The notes beneath the pieces are model-generated. The model was given only the letters and a program-made list of their open reading frames with translations, did no database searches and was not told the origin of the DNA. Shown piece by piece: positions 9,688 to 19,468 of a DNA stretch of 64,000 nt; positions within the stretch are counted from its first letter, which is position 1; each line of letters opens with the position of its first letter. A program made the position numbers and the translations under genes. The DNA comes from Myxococcales bacterium (lineage in GTDB: Bacteria > Myxococcota_A > Polyangia > Polyangiales > JAFGIB01), in NCBI GenBank assembly GCA_029880325.1, contig JAOUOP010000031.1, positions 1-64,000 on the forward strand, given 5' to 3'.

Positions 9688-12123
9688 TCACTCGAGCCGC
9701 AGCGCCTCCATCGGCTGCGCGCGCACGGCCCGCAGCACCGGGACCAGGCTCGACAGCAGGCTCACCGCCAGCAGCACCGCCGAGACCGCCGCCAGCGTGG
9801 CCGGGCTCCTGGCGTCGACCCCGTAGAGCATCGTTTCGGTGATGCGCGATAGCAGCAGGGCCAGCAGCAGACCCAGGCCGATTCCGATCAGCGAAAGCCG
9901 CAGGGTCTTCTTCAACACCAGCGCCGCGATCTGACCGGGCTCGGCGCCCAGGGCCGCTCGAATGCCGAACTCACGCGTTCGTTGCGCCGTCGAGTAGGAG
10001 ACCACGCCGTAGATGCCGACCGAGGCCAGGAGCAAAGCCAGCAGCCCGAGGATCATCATCACCTTGGCGAAAAAGTCGCCGCCCCACATGGTCGTGTTCT
10101 TGCGCGTGACCATGGTCTCGGTCTGCGCGAGCGAAAGCCGCGCGTCCAGGCCCTTGACCCGCTGTCGCAGCGCGCCCACCGATGCCAGCGGATCGCCGCC
10201 GCTGCGCAGGACGATGTCGACCCGCTGCACGGGCTGCTGCGCCAGCGGTTCGTACAGGCGAGGCCGCGCCGCCGGCGGCAGCAGACCGCGGACTTCGGTG
10301 ATGCTGGATACCACGCCCACGATCTCGCGACTGCCGCCCGTCACTTTCATGGACGCCAGATCGCTCAGCTCGATGCGCTGTCCAATGGGATCGCGATCGG
10401 CGAAATAGGCATCCGCCAGCTCCTGGTTGATCACCACGACCGGCAGCGCGCCGTCGCGGTCGCTCGCCGCGAAGCCGCGCCCCTTGACGATACGCAGGCC
10501 GACGGTCTTGAAGTACTCGCTCGAGACGCCGCTCCAGTGGGCCCGCGGCGGCTGCTCGTCCTGGGCCTTTCGCCGGCCTTCGATCTGAAAGCTGCGCTCC
10601 GGTCCCCTCCAGCCCAACGGCGCGCTGCTGGTCAGGGCAGCCCGAGCGCCCTGGGGGAGCGTCGACAGCGCGTCTTCGAGCCGCCCATGGAAGCTACGCA
10701 GGGCCGGTGGCCCGTCGTAGCGCCCCTCGGGCAAAAGCAGCGTGGCGCTCAGGGCACCCTGGATGTCGAAGCCCAGGTCGGAGCGCGAGATCTTGACCAG
10801 CGACTGCATGAAGACCGATGCGGTCACCAGCAGCGACAGGGCCAGCGCGATCTGACCGGCCACCAGCGTCGAGCGCAGCCGCTGGCTGCCGCTGTCGGTG
10901 CCGCCGCGGACCCCGCCCTCTTTGAGGCTCTCGCTGAGATCGATGCGCGAGGCCTTCAGCGACGGCGACAGTCCGAAGAGCACCACGGTCAGCCCGCTCA
11001 CAGCCGCGGCGAAGCCCGCCACGCGGTAGTCGAAACGGAAGAAGTGCTCCATGTAGGTGATGCTGTCGGGCACCAGCGAGAGCAGATAGTCCACAAACAC
11101 CCGCGTCACCAACAGTGAAAGGGGAAAGGACAGCAGCGCGATCACCCCGCACTCGGTCAACAACAGCCGCATCAGGCGTCCGCGGCTGGCGCCCACCGCC
11201 GCGCGCGTGGCCATTTCCTTGTGGCGCGCGGCGGACCGGGCCAGCATCAGGTTGGCCAGGTTGCCGCAGATGATCAGCAGCACGAAGCCCGCCGCGCCCA
11301 GCAATAGCAGCGTGCCGCGCCGGCCCGCGTCGTCGATGACCAGGTCCTTGCTGGCGAGCAGCTCTAGCTTCAACTCGCCATCGGTCTTGGGGTAGCGCTC
11401 GCCGAGGCGACCGACGATGACGTCCATTTCGGCTTGGGCCTCTTGCATGGTCACGCCAGGCCGGAGGCGACCGATGATGCCGTAGCGATCGTCGTCGCGG
11501 GCTGCGGCGACGGCATCGAAAGCCAGCGGTCGCAGCACCTCGGTCGCCGGTCGCGGGAACCAGCGCGCATCGGCGAGGACGCCGACCACGGTGGCCCGTT
11601 CGCCGTTGAGCTCAAGCGCGCGGCCTACGATGGACGGGTCGGCCCCATAGCGCTCCCGCCATAGCCCCTCGCCGAGCATTATCACCGGTTCGGCGCCGGG
11701 GTGGCCTTCCGCCTCGGTAAAGCCGCGCCCCAGCAGCGGCTCGACGCCCATCAGGCCCAGCGACCCGACCGTCACCTTGGGGGCGTACACCATGCGCGCT
11801 TCTTCACGGTCGGTGAGATAGGCCTGGTCGAAGAAGGTGGCGAGCAGCCCTTCGAAGGACTTGGCCTGGGCGCCGAAGTCGCGGTACTGGGCCAGCGTCA
11901 TGGCGCGGGCCTCACCCTCGCGCTTGTGCATGAGCCTGAAGCTGACGATCGACTCGGGCTCGCTCCAGGGCAAGCCGTAGAGCATGGTGCCGTTGACGAT
12001 CGAGAAGATGGCGCTGGTGGCGCCGATCCCGATGGCCAGCGTCAGCACCGCCACCGCCGTGAAGGCGGGCGTTCTGCGCAGGGCCCGCAATCCGAAGAGG
12101 AAATCCGCGCGTAGCGTGTCCAT
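9688..12123 (-). CDS. ABC transporter permease, MacB/FtsX type with duplicated core (ADOP-like)
   Basis: 811 residues. It has two MacB-periplasmic-core/FtsX units: a first helix at residues 20-45 (AVAVLTLAIGIGATSAIFSI), a periplasmic domain, then three helices near 270-400, followed by a second helix/periplasmic domain (LVAGQIALALSLLVTAS) and three C-terminal helices (MMILGLLALLLASVGIYG onwards). This duplicated layout matches the large orphan permeases common in Acidobacteria and Myxococcota. Here it directly follows an ATPase and an adaptor gene, so the three probably form a MacAB-like machine that moves a substrate across the periplasm. The substrate is unknown. Confidence 0.85.
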   Translation of the reverse strand: MDTLRADFLFGLRALRRTPAFTAVAVLTLAIGIGATSAIFSIVNGTMLYGLPWSEPESIVSFRLMHKREGEARAMTLAQYRDFGAQAKSFEGLLATFFDQAYLTDREEARMVYAPKVTVGSLGLMGVEPLLGRGFTEAEGHPGAEPVIMLGEGLWRERYGADPSIVGRALELNGERATVVGVLADARWFPRPATEVLRPLAFDAVAAARDDDRYGIIGRLRPGVTMQEAQAEMDVIVGRLGERYPKTDGELKLELLASKDLVIDDAGRRGTLLLLGAAGFVLLIICGNLANLMLARSAARHKEMATRAAVGASRGRLMRLLLTECGVIALLSFPLSLLVTRVFVDYLLSLVPDSITYMEHFFRFDYRVAGFAAAVSGLTVVLFGLSPSLKASRIDLSESLKEGGVRGGTDSGSQRLRSTLVAGQIALALSLLVTASVFMQSLVKISRSDLGFDIQGALSATLLLPEGRYDGPPALRSFHGRLEDALSTLPQGARAALTSSAPLGWRGPERSFQIEGRRKAQDEQPPRAHWSGVSSEYFKTVGLRIVKGRGFAASDRDGALPVVVINQELADAYFADRDPIGQRIELSDLASMKVTGGSREIVGVVSSITEVRGLLPPAARPRLYEPLAQQPVQRVDIVLRSGGDPLASVGALRQRVKGLDARLSLAQTETMVTRKNTTMWGGDFFAKVMMILGLLALLLASVGIYGVVSYSTAQRTREFGIRAALGAEPGQIAALVLKKTLRLSLIGIGLGLLLALLLSRITETMLYGVDARSPATLAAVSAVLLAVSLLSSLVPVLRAVRAQPMEALRLE

Positions 12124-12125
12124 GA

Positions 12126-12824
12126 TTAGGCCTCGGCGGCTTGCTCGCGCAGCCGTCCATCGAAGAGGTGAACGCTGCGATCGGCGAACTCCCCGTAGCG
12201 GGGATCGTGGGTAACCATGCAGATGGTGGCGCCCTGCTGGTGCAGCTCGCCCAAAAGCTCCATCACGTGCTTGCCGTTGCTCGAGTCGAGGTTGCCGGTG
12301 GGCTCGTCGGCCAGCAGGATCAGCGGCCGGCCCACCACGGCCCGCGCCACGGCCACCCGCTGCTGCTGACCGCCGGATAACTGGCTCGGCATGTGACGGG
12401 CGCGGTGGGCCATCTCCACGCGCTCGAGGGCCTCCTTGACGCGCTGCTTGCGCTCGGCCCGGCCCACGCCCTGGTAGCTCAGGGGCAGCTCCACATTTTC
12501 CTCGACGCTCAACTCGCCGATCAGGTTGAAGCCCTGAAAAATGAAGCCGATGCGCTCGCGGCGCAGCCGGGCGCGGGCGCTCGCGCCCAGCGTTTCCACC
12601 GCCTGATCGGCCAGCAAATAGCGGCCCTCGCTGGGCTCGTCGAGCAGGCCAAGGATCGACAAAAGCGTCGACTTGCCGCAGCCCGAAGGCCCCTCGATGG
12701 CCACGAACTCGCCCTTGGTGATCGCCAGGTCCACCCCGGTCAGGGCGTGGGTTTCGACCTCGGCGGTGCGGAACTTGCGGCCGACCCCTTCGAGGCGAAT
12801 GACTTCGTTCTTGGATTCGTTCAT
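12126..12824 (-). CDS. ABC transporter ATP-binding protein (MacB/LolD type)
   Basis: 232 residues. Walker A is GPSGCGKST, the signature is LSGGQQQRVAVARA, Walker B is LILLADEPTGNLD, and the switch His is in MVTHDPRY. These are all intact, so it should be an active ATPase. The subfamily is the one that energises FtsX/MacB-type permeases. The permease starts two bases after its stop, and the adaptor gene precedes it by 22 bases. Confidence 0.92.
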   Translation of the reverse strand: MNESKNEVIRLEGVGRKFRTAEVETHALTGVDLAITKGEFVAIEGPSGCGKSTLLSILGLLDEPSEGRYLLADQAVETLGASARARLRRERIGFIFQGFNLIGELSVEENVELPLSYQGVGRAERKQRVKEALERVEMAHRARHMPSQLSGGQQQRVAVARAVVGRPLILLADEPTGNLDSSNGKHVMELLGELHQQGATICMVTHDPRYGEFADRSVHLFDGRLREQAAEA

Positions 12825-12846
12825 CGCTCCCTCCTTGAATCGGACG

Positions 12847-14097
12847 CTATTGCAGCTCGATTCGATCGGCGTTGTCCCACTGGGACATGTCCGAGAGGAT
12901 CACGCGATCGCCCTCGGCAAGACCTGAGATCACCTGCACCGTGCTGACCGAGCTGGGCCCCAGCTCGACGCTGACGCGGTGGGCAAAGCGGCCGTCGGCG
13001 CCGAGCTTGAATAGGCTGACGCTTCCGGGGCCGCCACCGAGCGCCGGCTTTTCGACGCGAAGCACGTCATCGAGGCGATCGAGCTCGATGCGACCGTCTA
13101 CGCTGAGGTCGAGCTTGGCGTCGGGCGGCAGCGGCTCCTCGATGGCCACATCGACGCTCACGTTGCCGCCTTCGACCGCCGGATCGATGTGCACCACGCG
13201 CCCGCGCACGCGCTGGCCCAGTAGCTCGATGCTGGCGGCCTGACCCACCACCACGCCCGCGGCGCGCGACTCGGGAATCCGCAGCTCGGCGCGCAGGCGC
13301 TTGGGATCGACGACCTTGGCCAGGCGGGCGCCGATGGCGACCTGCTCGCCGACCTCGAGCGGCAGCTCCTGCACGAGGCCAGCGGCACCGGCGCGCACGC
13401 TGAGCGCCGCGACCTGGTGTTCGCGCAGCACCTGTTGGGCGCGCAGCCGCTCGACCTGTGCCTTTTGTGCGGCCTTGCGCGCGCGGCTGGCCGAGTCCAG
13501 CACCTTTTCGTGCTCGCGCTCGAGTTCGAGCGTGACCGCCAGTGATTCGGCCCGCTCGCGCGTCTCGGCCAGCTCCAGCGGCGCCACCATATCGCGGCTG
13601 GCGAGCATCTCCTTGGCGCCGGCCAGGCGCGTGGCCTCGCGGTGGCGCATGGCGACGTCGTGGACCTTGCCGCGCTGCTCGATCGCCTGGATCGCGAGCG
13701 TGGCCTTTAGATCCAGCAGTTGCGCTTCGGCGCCCTTGACCTCGCCGGCGATCTCCAGGGCCTTGAGTTCGAGCTCGGGGTTGGCCAGCTCCAGCAGCGC
13801 CGTACCGGCGTCGACCTCGGCACCCGGCTTGACGTGGATGACCTCCACGGTGCCGGCGGCGGCGGCGCTGATGACGCGCACGGCCTCCGGCACCAGGCGC
13901 CCAGGGCCGCTGACCTCGCGTACCAGCGCCCCGCGCTGCACCCGGCCGATCCAGACCGAAGCCTTGGGCACCACCGGCGCTGCGCGCTCGAGCCGCGCGA
14001 GGCCGAGGCTGGCGCCGCCCAGGGCGATCGCCACAAGCCCCCACAGGGCGTAGACACGCCCCTTGCTCCGCTGCTCGATCGCCACATCCATTCCCAC
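12847..14097 (-). CDS. Periplasmic adaptor (HlyD/MacA-like membrane fusion protein)
   Basis: 416 residues with one N-terminal membrane anchor (ALWGLVAIALGGASLGLA, residues 18-35). A barrel/lipoyl part follows (VSGPGRLVPEAVRVISAAAAG; GAEVDAGTALLEL), then a long Lys/Glu/Arg-rich helical hairpin (about residues 115-235), then the second lipoyl half and a C-terminal beta domain (GLAEGDRVIL). It begins with GTG, preceded by GGGAG; an in-frame ATG lies two codons later. It is the first gene of the adaptor-ATPase-permease operon. Confidence 0.87.
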   Translation of the reverse strand: MGMDVAIEQRSKGRVYALWGLVAIALGGASLGLARLERAAPVVPKASVWIGRVQRGALVREVSGPGRLVPEAVRVISAAAAGTVEVIHVKPGAEVDAGTALLELANPELELKALEIAGEVKGAEAQLLDLKATLAIQAIEQRGKVHDVAMRHREATRLAGAKEMLASRDMVAPLELAETRERAESLAVTLELEREHEKVLDSASRARKAAQKAQVERLRAQQVLREHQVAALSVRAGAAGLVQELPLEVGEQVAIGARLAKVVDPKRLRAELRIPESRAAGVVVGQAASIELLGQRVRGRVVHIDPAVEGGNVSVDVAIEEPLPPDAKLDLSVDGRIELDRLDDVLRVEKPALGGGPGSVSLFKLGADGRFAHRVSVELGPSSVSTVQVISGLAEGDRVILSDMSQWDNADRIELQ

Positions 14098-14724
14098 GGC
14101 GCTGCTCCCGACCCTATTTTCGCTCCCCGCGCAGGCTCGTGGTCAAGCGCAGTAGCCCCCGACCCGGCTCCCAGCTGCCGGAGCCCGAGAACTCCAACTC
14201 CCAAAAACCTCGCGCGACGAAACGCAGCTGCTGTAGCACAGCGACCGGGGTGCGCCACAGAAATCATCGCCCGGCACATGGTCGATTTCTGTTGGCGATC
14301 CCCTGGCGGTGCGGAATCGAGCGTTTCGATCACCGCGGCCCTGGATCTGGCAGTCGCGATCTGCGTCAAACGTCCCTGCGTCAAACGTCCCTGGCAGCTT
14401 CGCGACGCAGCGCGCTGGCAAACGTCCCTGCGCTGGCAAACGTCCCTGGCAGCTTCGCGACGCAGCACGCTGGCAAACGTCCCTGGCAGCTTCGCGACGG
14501 CGTCAAAAGTCCCCGCGCCGTCAAACGTCCCTGGCAGCTTCGCGACGCAGCGCGCTGGCAAACGTCCCTGGCAGCTTCGCCCAGCCGCAACGGCTCCCAG
14601 AAGACCTGCGGGTCGCTGGCACCGGGCGCGTGCTTCGCGACGGTGCGCCGGGCCGCGGTCGAACGCGCCCTGCCAACGCCGGCTGCGGTGCGCCGGCCGG
14701 GGCCGGCGGTGTAGACTTTCGGTC
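14098..14724. other. Intergenic region with repeat array
   Basis: This 627-base region lies between the divergent adaptor gene and the large kinase gene. It must carry promoters for both, but I cannot place them with confidence. Its middle third is a repeat array, described separately. Frames running through it in several phases are repeat translations and I do not count them as genes. Confidence 0.6.
14361..14580. repeat. REP-like array built on AAACGTCCCTGGCAGC
   Basis: Seven exact copies of AAACGTCCCT plus one degenerate copy lie within 220 bases. Most continue as GGCAGCTTCGCGACGCAG; spacing is irregular (15-85 bases). The core GTCCCTGGCA is shared with the arrays on both sides of the RAYT transposase at 20.6 and 22.2 kb, so this is probably a non-autonomous cluster mobilised by the same enzyme. 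Confidence 0.75.
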
Positions 14725-17700
14725 GTGGATCCGGGAAGTCTTATCGCGGGTCGCTACCGCGTTCTGAGGCATGCCCAAAGCGGAGGTGAAGGCGACCTCT
14801 TCCAGTGCGAGGATCTCGAGCGAGCTCGAACGGTGGCGCTCAAGCTGTCGGTGGATGCCGAGCGAGACGTGTCGAGGGAGGGACCGCTTTTGGCGCGCTG
14901 CCGTGGCGCCCATGTGGTCGAGTACGTCGACCACGGTCTGACGCGCGAAGGCCAGCCCTTTCTGGCGCTGGAGTGGATCAACGGGCCCGATCTCGAGGCA
15001 CGCCTGCGTCAGGCTCCGCTCTCCGTGCAGGACACGGTGGCGGTTGGCAAGAGCGTGGCTGCGGCTCTAGTGACCGTACACGGGGCTTGCATCACCCACC
15101 GCGACGTCAAACCCGGCAATATCCTTTTGCCCGACGGGGATTGCTCCCGGGCCAAGCTCGGTGACCTTGGTATGGCGTGCGTGCACGATGCGGGCGCTGC
15201 GTACGTCGGCTGCTCCCAATCACAGGCGGCTCTCGGCAGCCCACACTACACGGCTCCCGAGCAGGCTCGGGCAGCGCTCTCGCCCGGCTACGGCGACGTT
15301 GCCGCGGGTAGGCAGCCGGCGGTCGATCTCTACGCCCTGGGGGCGACGCTCTTCGCCTGCCTCACGGGGCATCCCCCGCACGAAGCGGCCCACGTTATGG
15401 GGCTGCTCGCGAAGCTGATGCTCGAAGCTCCACCGCGGCTTGCGGAGATGCGCAGCGATGTCCCGGCAGAACTCGACGCCTTGATCTCTTCATTGCTGGC
15501 GAAGCAACCCGCGCGGCGGCCCGCATCGGCCGCTGTCGTGATGCAAGCGCTGCAAGCCCTCGCGCTGGAAGCCGGCCCCACGGCAGCCCGCGACCGCAGC
15601 CACGAGCTACGGGAGCGAAGGCTGGCGACGATGCTGCTGTGGCAGCAGCGGGGTGAGGGACAACAGGCCGTCGATGCCACGGTGACCCGCCACGGAGGCA
15701 CGCTGCAGCGCCTGGGCTCGGACACCAGGGCCGCGCGTTTTGGCGGCACCGACACCAGCCCCGCCGCCGTGCTTCGCGCGGCGCACTGTGCCAACCAGCT
15801 GGCCGAGCTGTTGCCGGACTCGCGGCCTGTGCTGGCGACGGGATACGGGGAATTCACCGAGGCCTCGCTGGCCGGCGATGTCATCGATTGCGCCATCGAA
15901 ATGCACCTGGGGCGAGCCGAGGACGACCGCGCCGTGCTCGTCGACGACTCGACCGCGGGCCTGGTGGCCGGTCGCTTCCCGTGCCAACCCCGTGGGCCCA
16001 AGCTCTTCGCCCTCAGCGGCGCGTCCGAGCAGCGAGGCGAGGGTCTGCCGATGGCGACAGCGGCGACAGCCCGAGGCTGCTTCGGCAGAAAGCGCGAGCT
16101 GAGGTCGATCGCCGAGCACTTCGAACTCTGCTGCAGGCAGCAACAGCGGCGCATCATGGTCGTGACCGGGGCTCCGGGCCAGGGCAAGACCCTCCTTTGC
16201 GAGCACGCCCTCGCCCACATCCAGCATGAGCAGCGTGACCAGGAGCCCGCCCGGGTGCTGCTCGCACGCGGGCAACCCGACCGGGCCGATGCCCGCTTTG
16301 CCCTGCTGTCGCAGCTGCTCTCCAGCGCCATGCAGCTGACGCTCGACCGGGACGGGGCCCAGCGGCGAGCGGACATCCTGCGCTTTGCAGCACAGCACTT
16401 CGCCGACTTCGAGCCCTCACGCCGCATGCAGCTGGCGGTCTTTTTGGGTGAGATCCTCGGGGCGCCTTTTCCCGAAGACACCCTTCCGATCCTGAAGGAA
16501 GTTCGGCGCGACCCGCAGGCGATGTTCGCACAGATGCAGGATGCCTTCGAGCAGACCCTCGCACAGCTCGACCGCGAGCGACCGCTCTTGCTCATGCTCG
16601 ATGACCTGCAGTGGGCAGACTCGTCGAGTTTGCGCTTTATCGAGGGCGCGCTGCGCAACCTGACCAAGCGGGCGATCTTTGTACTCGCCACCCTCCGTCC
16701 CGAGGGCATTCGGTCGCTTCCCGAGAGCTGGACCGAGCCCATGCTCGCGCGCCTCGAGCTGCGGCCGCTGTCGCGGCGTGCCTGCCGTCAGTTGATCGCA
16801 GAGGCGTCCCCTTTGCACCTCGATGACCGGCGCACCCAGCAGGTCATCGACCTCAGCGCCGGCAATCCGCTCTACCTGCTCGAGTTCCTTCGCTTCCTGG
16901 AGCAGGGTGGGCAGCCGGATGCGGTGCCCGGTTCAGTGCTCGCTCTGGTGGGAGCGCGTCTCTCGGGCCGCGCGGACCGTGAACGCCAGCTGCTGCGCGT
17001 CGCCAGCGTGCTTGGAGAGCGCTTCTGGGTGGGGGCGCTGGCAGAGCTGCTCGATTGGCCGCACGCCGAGGTGTGGACGACGCTCGATCCACTGGCCGAC
17101 GCCGAGTTGATCGAGCGGCGAGCGAACTGCCGCTTCGAAGGCGAAGTGGAATACGGTTTCGCGCACTCGCTGGTCAGGGAAGCGGCGCACGCCACCTTGC
17201 TCGAGTCCGACGCGCCCCTTTTGCACCTTGGCACGGCCCGATGGCTGGAAGTGCACGGAGAGTCCGATGCCGCGGTTCTGGCCGAGCATTTTCGGCTGGG
17301 TGGGTTCAACTCGGGAGCGAGCCTCTGGTACGGGCGAGCGGCTGAACAAGCACTGCTGGCCAACGACCTTGCGGGCGTGTTGCGCCACGCGGACGGCGCC
17401 CTGGGCTGCGGTGCCAGGGGCGAAAATGCCGGACGCCTTGAGGGCCTCAAGGGTGAGGCGCTCAACTGGAAGGGTGAACACGAGCGCGCCTTCCACTGTG
17501 CCCAGCGGGCCACGGCACTGCTGGCCCCCGGTTCGGACTACTGGGCCGAGGCGATTCGTCAAAGGGTGTGGGCGGCGACCTACTCCGAGCGCTTCTCGGA
17601 CGTGGTGCTGCAATGCGAGCAGCTGCTGCAGCACGCGGGTTCGAGCCCCTCGGAGAGCTTCGTCGTCGCGGCAGCGCACTCGGTAGGTCCCTTGAACTTC

Positions 17701-18699
17701 CTGGCTCTCGGAAAAGAGGGGCGACTGCGCAGTGCCGTGCAGCGGTGGGCGCCCATGCATCCGCAAAGCCATCTGGTGCAGGGGGCAACTGGCTTCATGA
17801 TTGGATTGACGGAAACGCACGTCGAGACCCGGGTGGCGGCCATGCAGCGCGCCGCCGCCCACTACCTGGTGGTGGGCAACCACAAAATGCTCAGCTTCTG
17901 TGAGCTCAATCTCTTCGAACTGCTGCTCCACATCGGACAGTACGAGCGAGCCATCCGCAACTGGGAGCGAGCTTGCGAACGAGGCCGCAGGGCTGGCAGC
18001 GACTCCGAGAACCACTATCCCTCCGACCTCGCCCTCGCCGCCTGGCGCAGCGGCAGAACGGTCGACCTGGAGGACATCGAGCGGCGGATCATGTCGAGCG
18101 ACCTTGCCGGTTGGGTGCGCCGCTATCACACCCTGCGCCTTGCGCAGCTCGCCCTCGAGCAGGGCAATTGCGAGGCAGTGCTTCGGCTTTGCGCGACGGC
18201 GAGCGCCGACGAGGCGAACTCGACACCGGCTCAATCCGAGGCGACGACTGGTGCGGGCCTGCCCCGGGGCCTGCCCACGGTGGCCCTGGCGATCAAAGCC
18301 CGCGTCCTGCTTTTGCAGGGCCGGGTGCAGCAGGGCCTGGAGGCCGCAGAGCGGGCATTCGCCGATCGGCATGCCTGTGAAACCGCCGACCTGCGGGACT
18401 TTCTGCCCGGCATCCGCCTGGCCCACGCGATGGCGCTGCGAGCTGCCGGGCGCGTTCGAGAGGCGCGCGACCACATCGGCCGGGCGCGCGAGGTCCTGCT
18501 CGAAGAAGCTGCGTCATTTTCGAGGCCCGAGTTCGTACAGAGCTTTCTCCATGCCATTGCCGACCATCACCTGACGCTGCAGCTCTTCGACGAGTGGAGC
18601 CAGTCGCCCACCGCAGACCACGGACAGGGCACAGGCGCAGGCCAGGTCTCGTCGCACGCGAGTTCGGAGCTTGCGCCCGGGGATGTGAACGGGGAATAG
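14725..18699 (+). CDS. Ser/Thr protein kinase fused to AAA ATPase and TPR-like sensor region
   Basis: 1324 residues from a GTG start; the frame is open far upstream but only through repeats. The kinase domain (about 1-280) has VALKLS, HRDVKPGN and TAPEQARA, but its Mg motif is DLG instead of DFG and its glycine loop is weak (SGGEGDLF). A cyclase-like region follows (about 300-430). Next is an AAA_16-type ATPase with Walker A GAPGQGKT and Walker B LLLMLDDLQWAD, and then about 600 residues of helical repeats. Kinase-ATPase-TPR fusions of this kind are typical of myxobacteria and act as large cytosolic signal integrators. The TetR gene follows after seven bases. Confidence 0.85.
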   Translation: MDPGSLIAGRYRVLRHAQSGGEGDLFQCEDLERARTVALKLSVDAERDVSREGPLLARCRGAHVVEYVDHGLTREGQPFLALEWINGPDLEARLRQAPLSVQDTVAVGKSVAAALVTVHGACITHRDVKPGNILLPDGDCSRAKLGDLGMACVHDAGAAYVGCSQSQAALGSPHYTAPEQARAALSPGYGDVAAGRQPAVDLYALGATLFACLTGHPPHEAAHVMGLLAKLMLEAPPRLAEMRSDVPAELDALISSLLAKQPARRPASAAVVMQALQALALEAGPTAARDRSHELRERRLATMLLWQQRGEGQQAVDATVTRHGGTLQRLGSDTRAARFGGTDTSPAAVLRAAHCANQLAELLPDSRPVLATGYGEFTEASLAGDVIDCAIEMHLGRAEDDRAVLVDDSTAGLVAGRFPCQPRGPKLFALSGASEQRGEGLPMATAATARGCFGRKRELRSIAEHFELCCRQQQRRIMVVTGAPGQGKTLLCEHALAHIQHEQRDQEPARVLLARGQPDRADARFALLSQLLSSAMQLTLDRDGAQRRADILRFAAQHFADFEPSRRMQLAVFLGEILGAPFPEDTLPILKEVRRDPQAMFAQMQDAFEQTLAQLDRERPLLLMLDDLQWADSSSLRFIEGALRNLTKRAIFVLATLRPEGIRSLPESWTEPMLARLELRPLSRRACRQLIAEASPLHLDDRRTQQVIDLSAGNPLYLLEFLRFLEQGGQPDAVPGSVLALVGARLSGRADRERQLLRVASVLGERFWVGALAELLDWPHAEVWTTLDPLADAELIERRANCRFEGEVEYGFAHSLVREAAHATLLESDAPLLHLGTARWLEVHGESDAAVLAEHFRLGGFNSGASLWYGRAAEQALLANDLAGVLRHADGALGCGARGENAGRLEGLKGEALNWKGEHERAFHCAQRATALLAPGSDYWAEAIRQRVWAATYSERFSDVVLQCEQLLQHAGSSPSESFVVAAAHSVGPLNFLALGKEGRLRSAVQRWAPMHPQSHLVQGATGFMIGLTETHVETRVAAMQRAAAHYLVVGNHKMLSFCELNLFELLLHIGQYERAIRNWERACERGRRAGSDSENHYPSDLALAAWRSGRTVDLEDIERRIMSSDLAGWVRRYHTLRLAQLALEQGNCEAVLRLCATASADEANSTPAQSEATTGAGLPRGLPTVALAIKARVLLLQGRVQQGLEAAERAFADRHACETADLRDFLPGIRLAHAMALRAAGRVREARDHIGRAREVLLEEAASFSRPEFVQSFLHAIADHHLTLQLFDEWSQSPTADHGQGTGAGQVSSHASSELAPGDVNGE

Positions 18700-18706
18700 T
18701 CGCGCG

Positions 18707-19366
18707 ATGCCGCCCCCGCGTCGGGCACCATCGCGCAAGAAGGCCGGTCCCCATGCTTCACGCGTGGGGCGTCCACCGGGGAAGTCGAGCGCACAGACAC
18801 GCGCGGAGATCCTCGCGGGCGCCCGTCGACAGTTCGAGCGCGTGGGCTACGAGCGCGCGACCAATCGCGCCATCGCCGCCGAGGCCGGCGTCACGGCGGC
18901 GGCCATCTACCAGTACTTCAGCTCCAAGGGCGAGCTCTACGCCGCGGTGGTCCACGAAACGCTCGAGGAGCTGATGCCGCGGCTGCGAGCGGTGGCCGAG
19001 GCGGCGCCCTCGGCGCGCGCGGCGCTGTCGGCGATGCTGCGCGAGGCCCTGGACAACGAGCGACGGCGCAGCTCCATGCGCTTCCTGATCGCGGTGCCGA
19101 TGGAGATGCAGCGCGACCCCGAGGTGGCCGAAGCCCTGGTCGCGCAGCCGGGGAGGTTTTTCGATCTGGTGGTGGAGATCGTGACCCGCGGCGCGCGCAA
19201 CGGCGAAATCGAGCGCGCCAAGACCGAGCGGGTCATCGGGCTGTACGTGGCGGCCCTGATGGGTCTGGCCGCCCAGGGGGCGGTGGTGCCAGCCGACCAC
19301 GCGGAGGCCGCGCTCAAGGGCTTCATCGAGCTGCTCGAGGGCACGCTCTTCGACCCGATCAAGTAG
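18707..19366 (+). CDS. TetR/AcrR-family transcriptional regulator
   Basis: 219 residues. A basic N-terminal tail (about 27 residues) precedes a standard TetR helix-turn-helix: TRAEILAGARRQFERVGYE, ATNRAIAAEAGVTAAAIYQY and FSSKGELYAAV. The C-terminal ligand domain is helical and not recognisable for a specific effector. It lies just behind the kinase gene, probably in the same transcript, and upstream of the SGNH lipoprotein gene, which has its own promoter. Whether it regulates that gene is open. Confidence 0.88.
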   Translation: MPPPRRAPSRKKAGPHASRVGRPPGKSSAQTRAEILAGARRQFERVGYERATNRAIAAEAGVTAAAIYQYFSSKGELYAAVVHETLEELMPRLRAVAEAAPSARAALSAMLREALDNERRRSSMRFLIAVPMEMQRDPEVAEALVAQPGRFFDLVVEIVTRGARNGEIERAKTERVIGLYVAALMGLAAQGAVVPADHAEAALKGFIELLEGTLFDPIK

Positions 19367-19384
19367 TACTCGATGGCTGGCCAC

Positions 19385-19413
19385 TTGACGGCACATCGCC
19401 GCACATTTATTAA
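19385..19413 (+). promoter_or_regulatory. Sigma-70-like promoter of the SGNH lipoprotein gene
   Basis: TTGACG (-35) and TATTAA (-10) are separated by exactly 17 bases, and the -10 lies in an A/T-rich stretch (19404-19432) that stands out in this GC-rich DNA. The start codon of the next gene is about 55 bases downstream. This is the best housekeeping-type promoter I see in the window. Confidence 0.65.
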
Positions 19414-19468
19414 TTGATTGATTAGTTATTTATGGCGCCGACGTACCGACGCGCCGACGAGGTCGCCC

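Noticed and set aside
14361..14580. Repeat array as CRISPR
   Set aside because: Irregular spacing, no unique spacers of constant length, no cas genes; it shares the RAYT-associated core instead.
13720..14724. Long in-frame extension upstream of the large kinase
   Set aside because: It is antisense to the adaptor gene and runs through the REP array; the kinase domain begins right after the GTG I chose.
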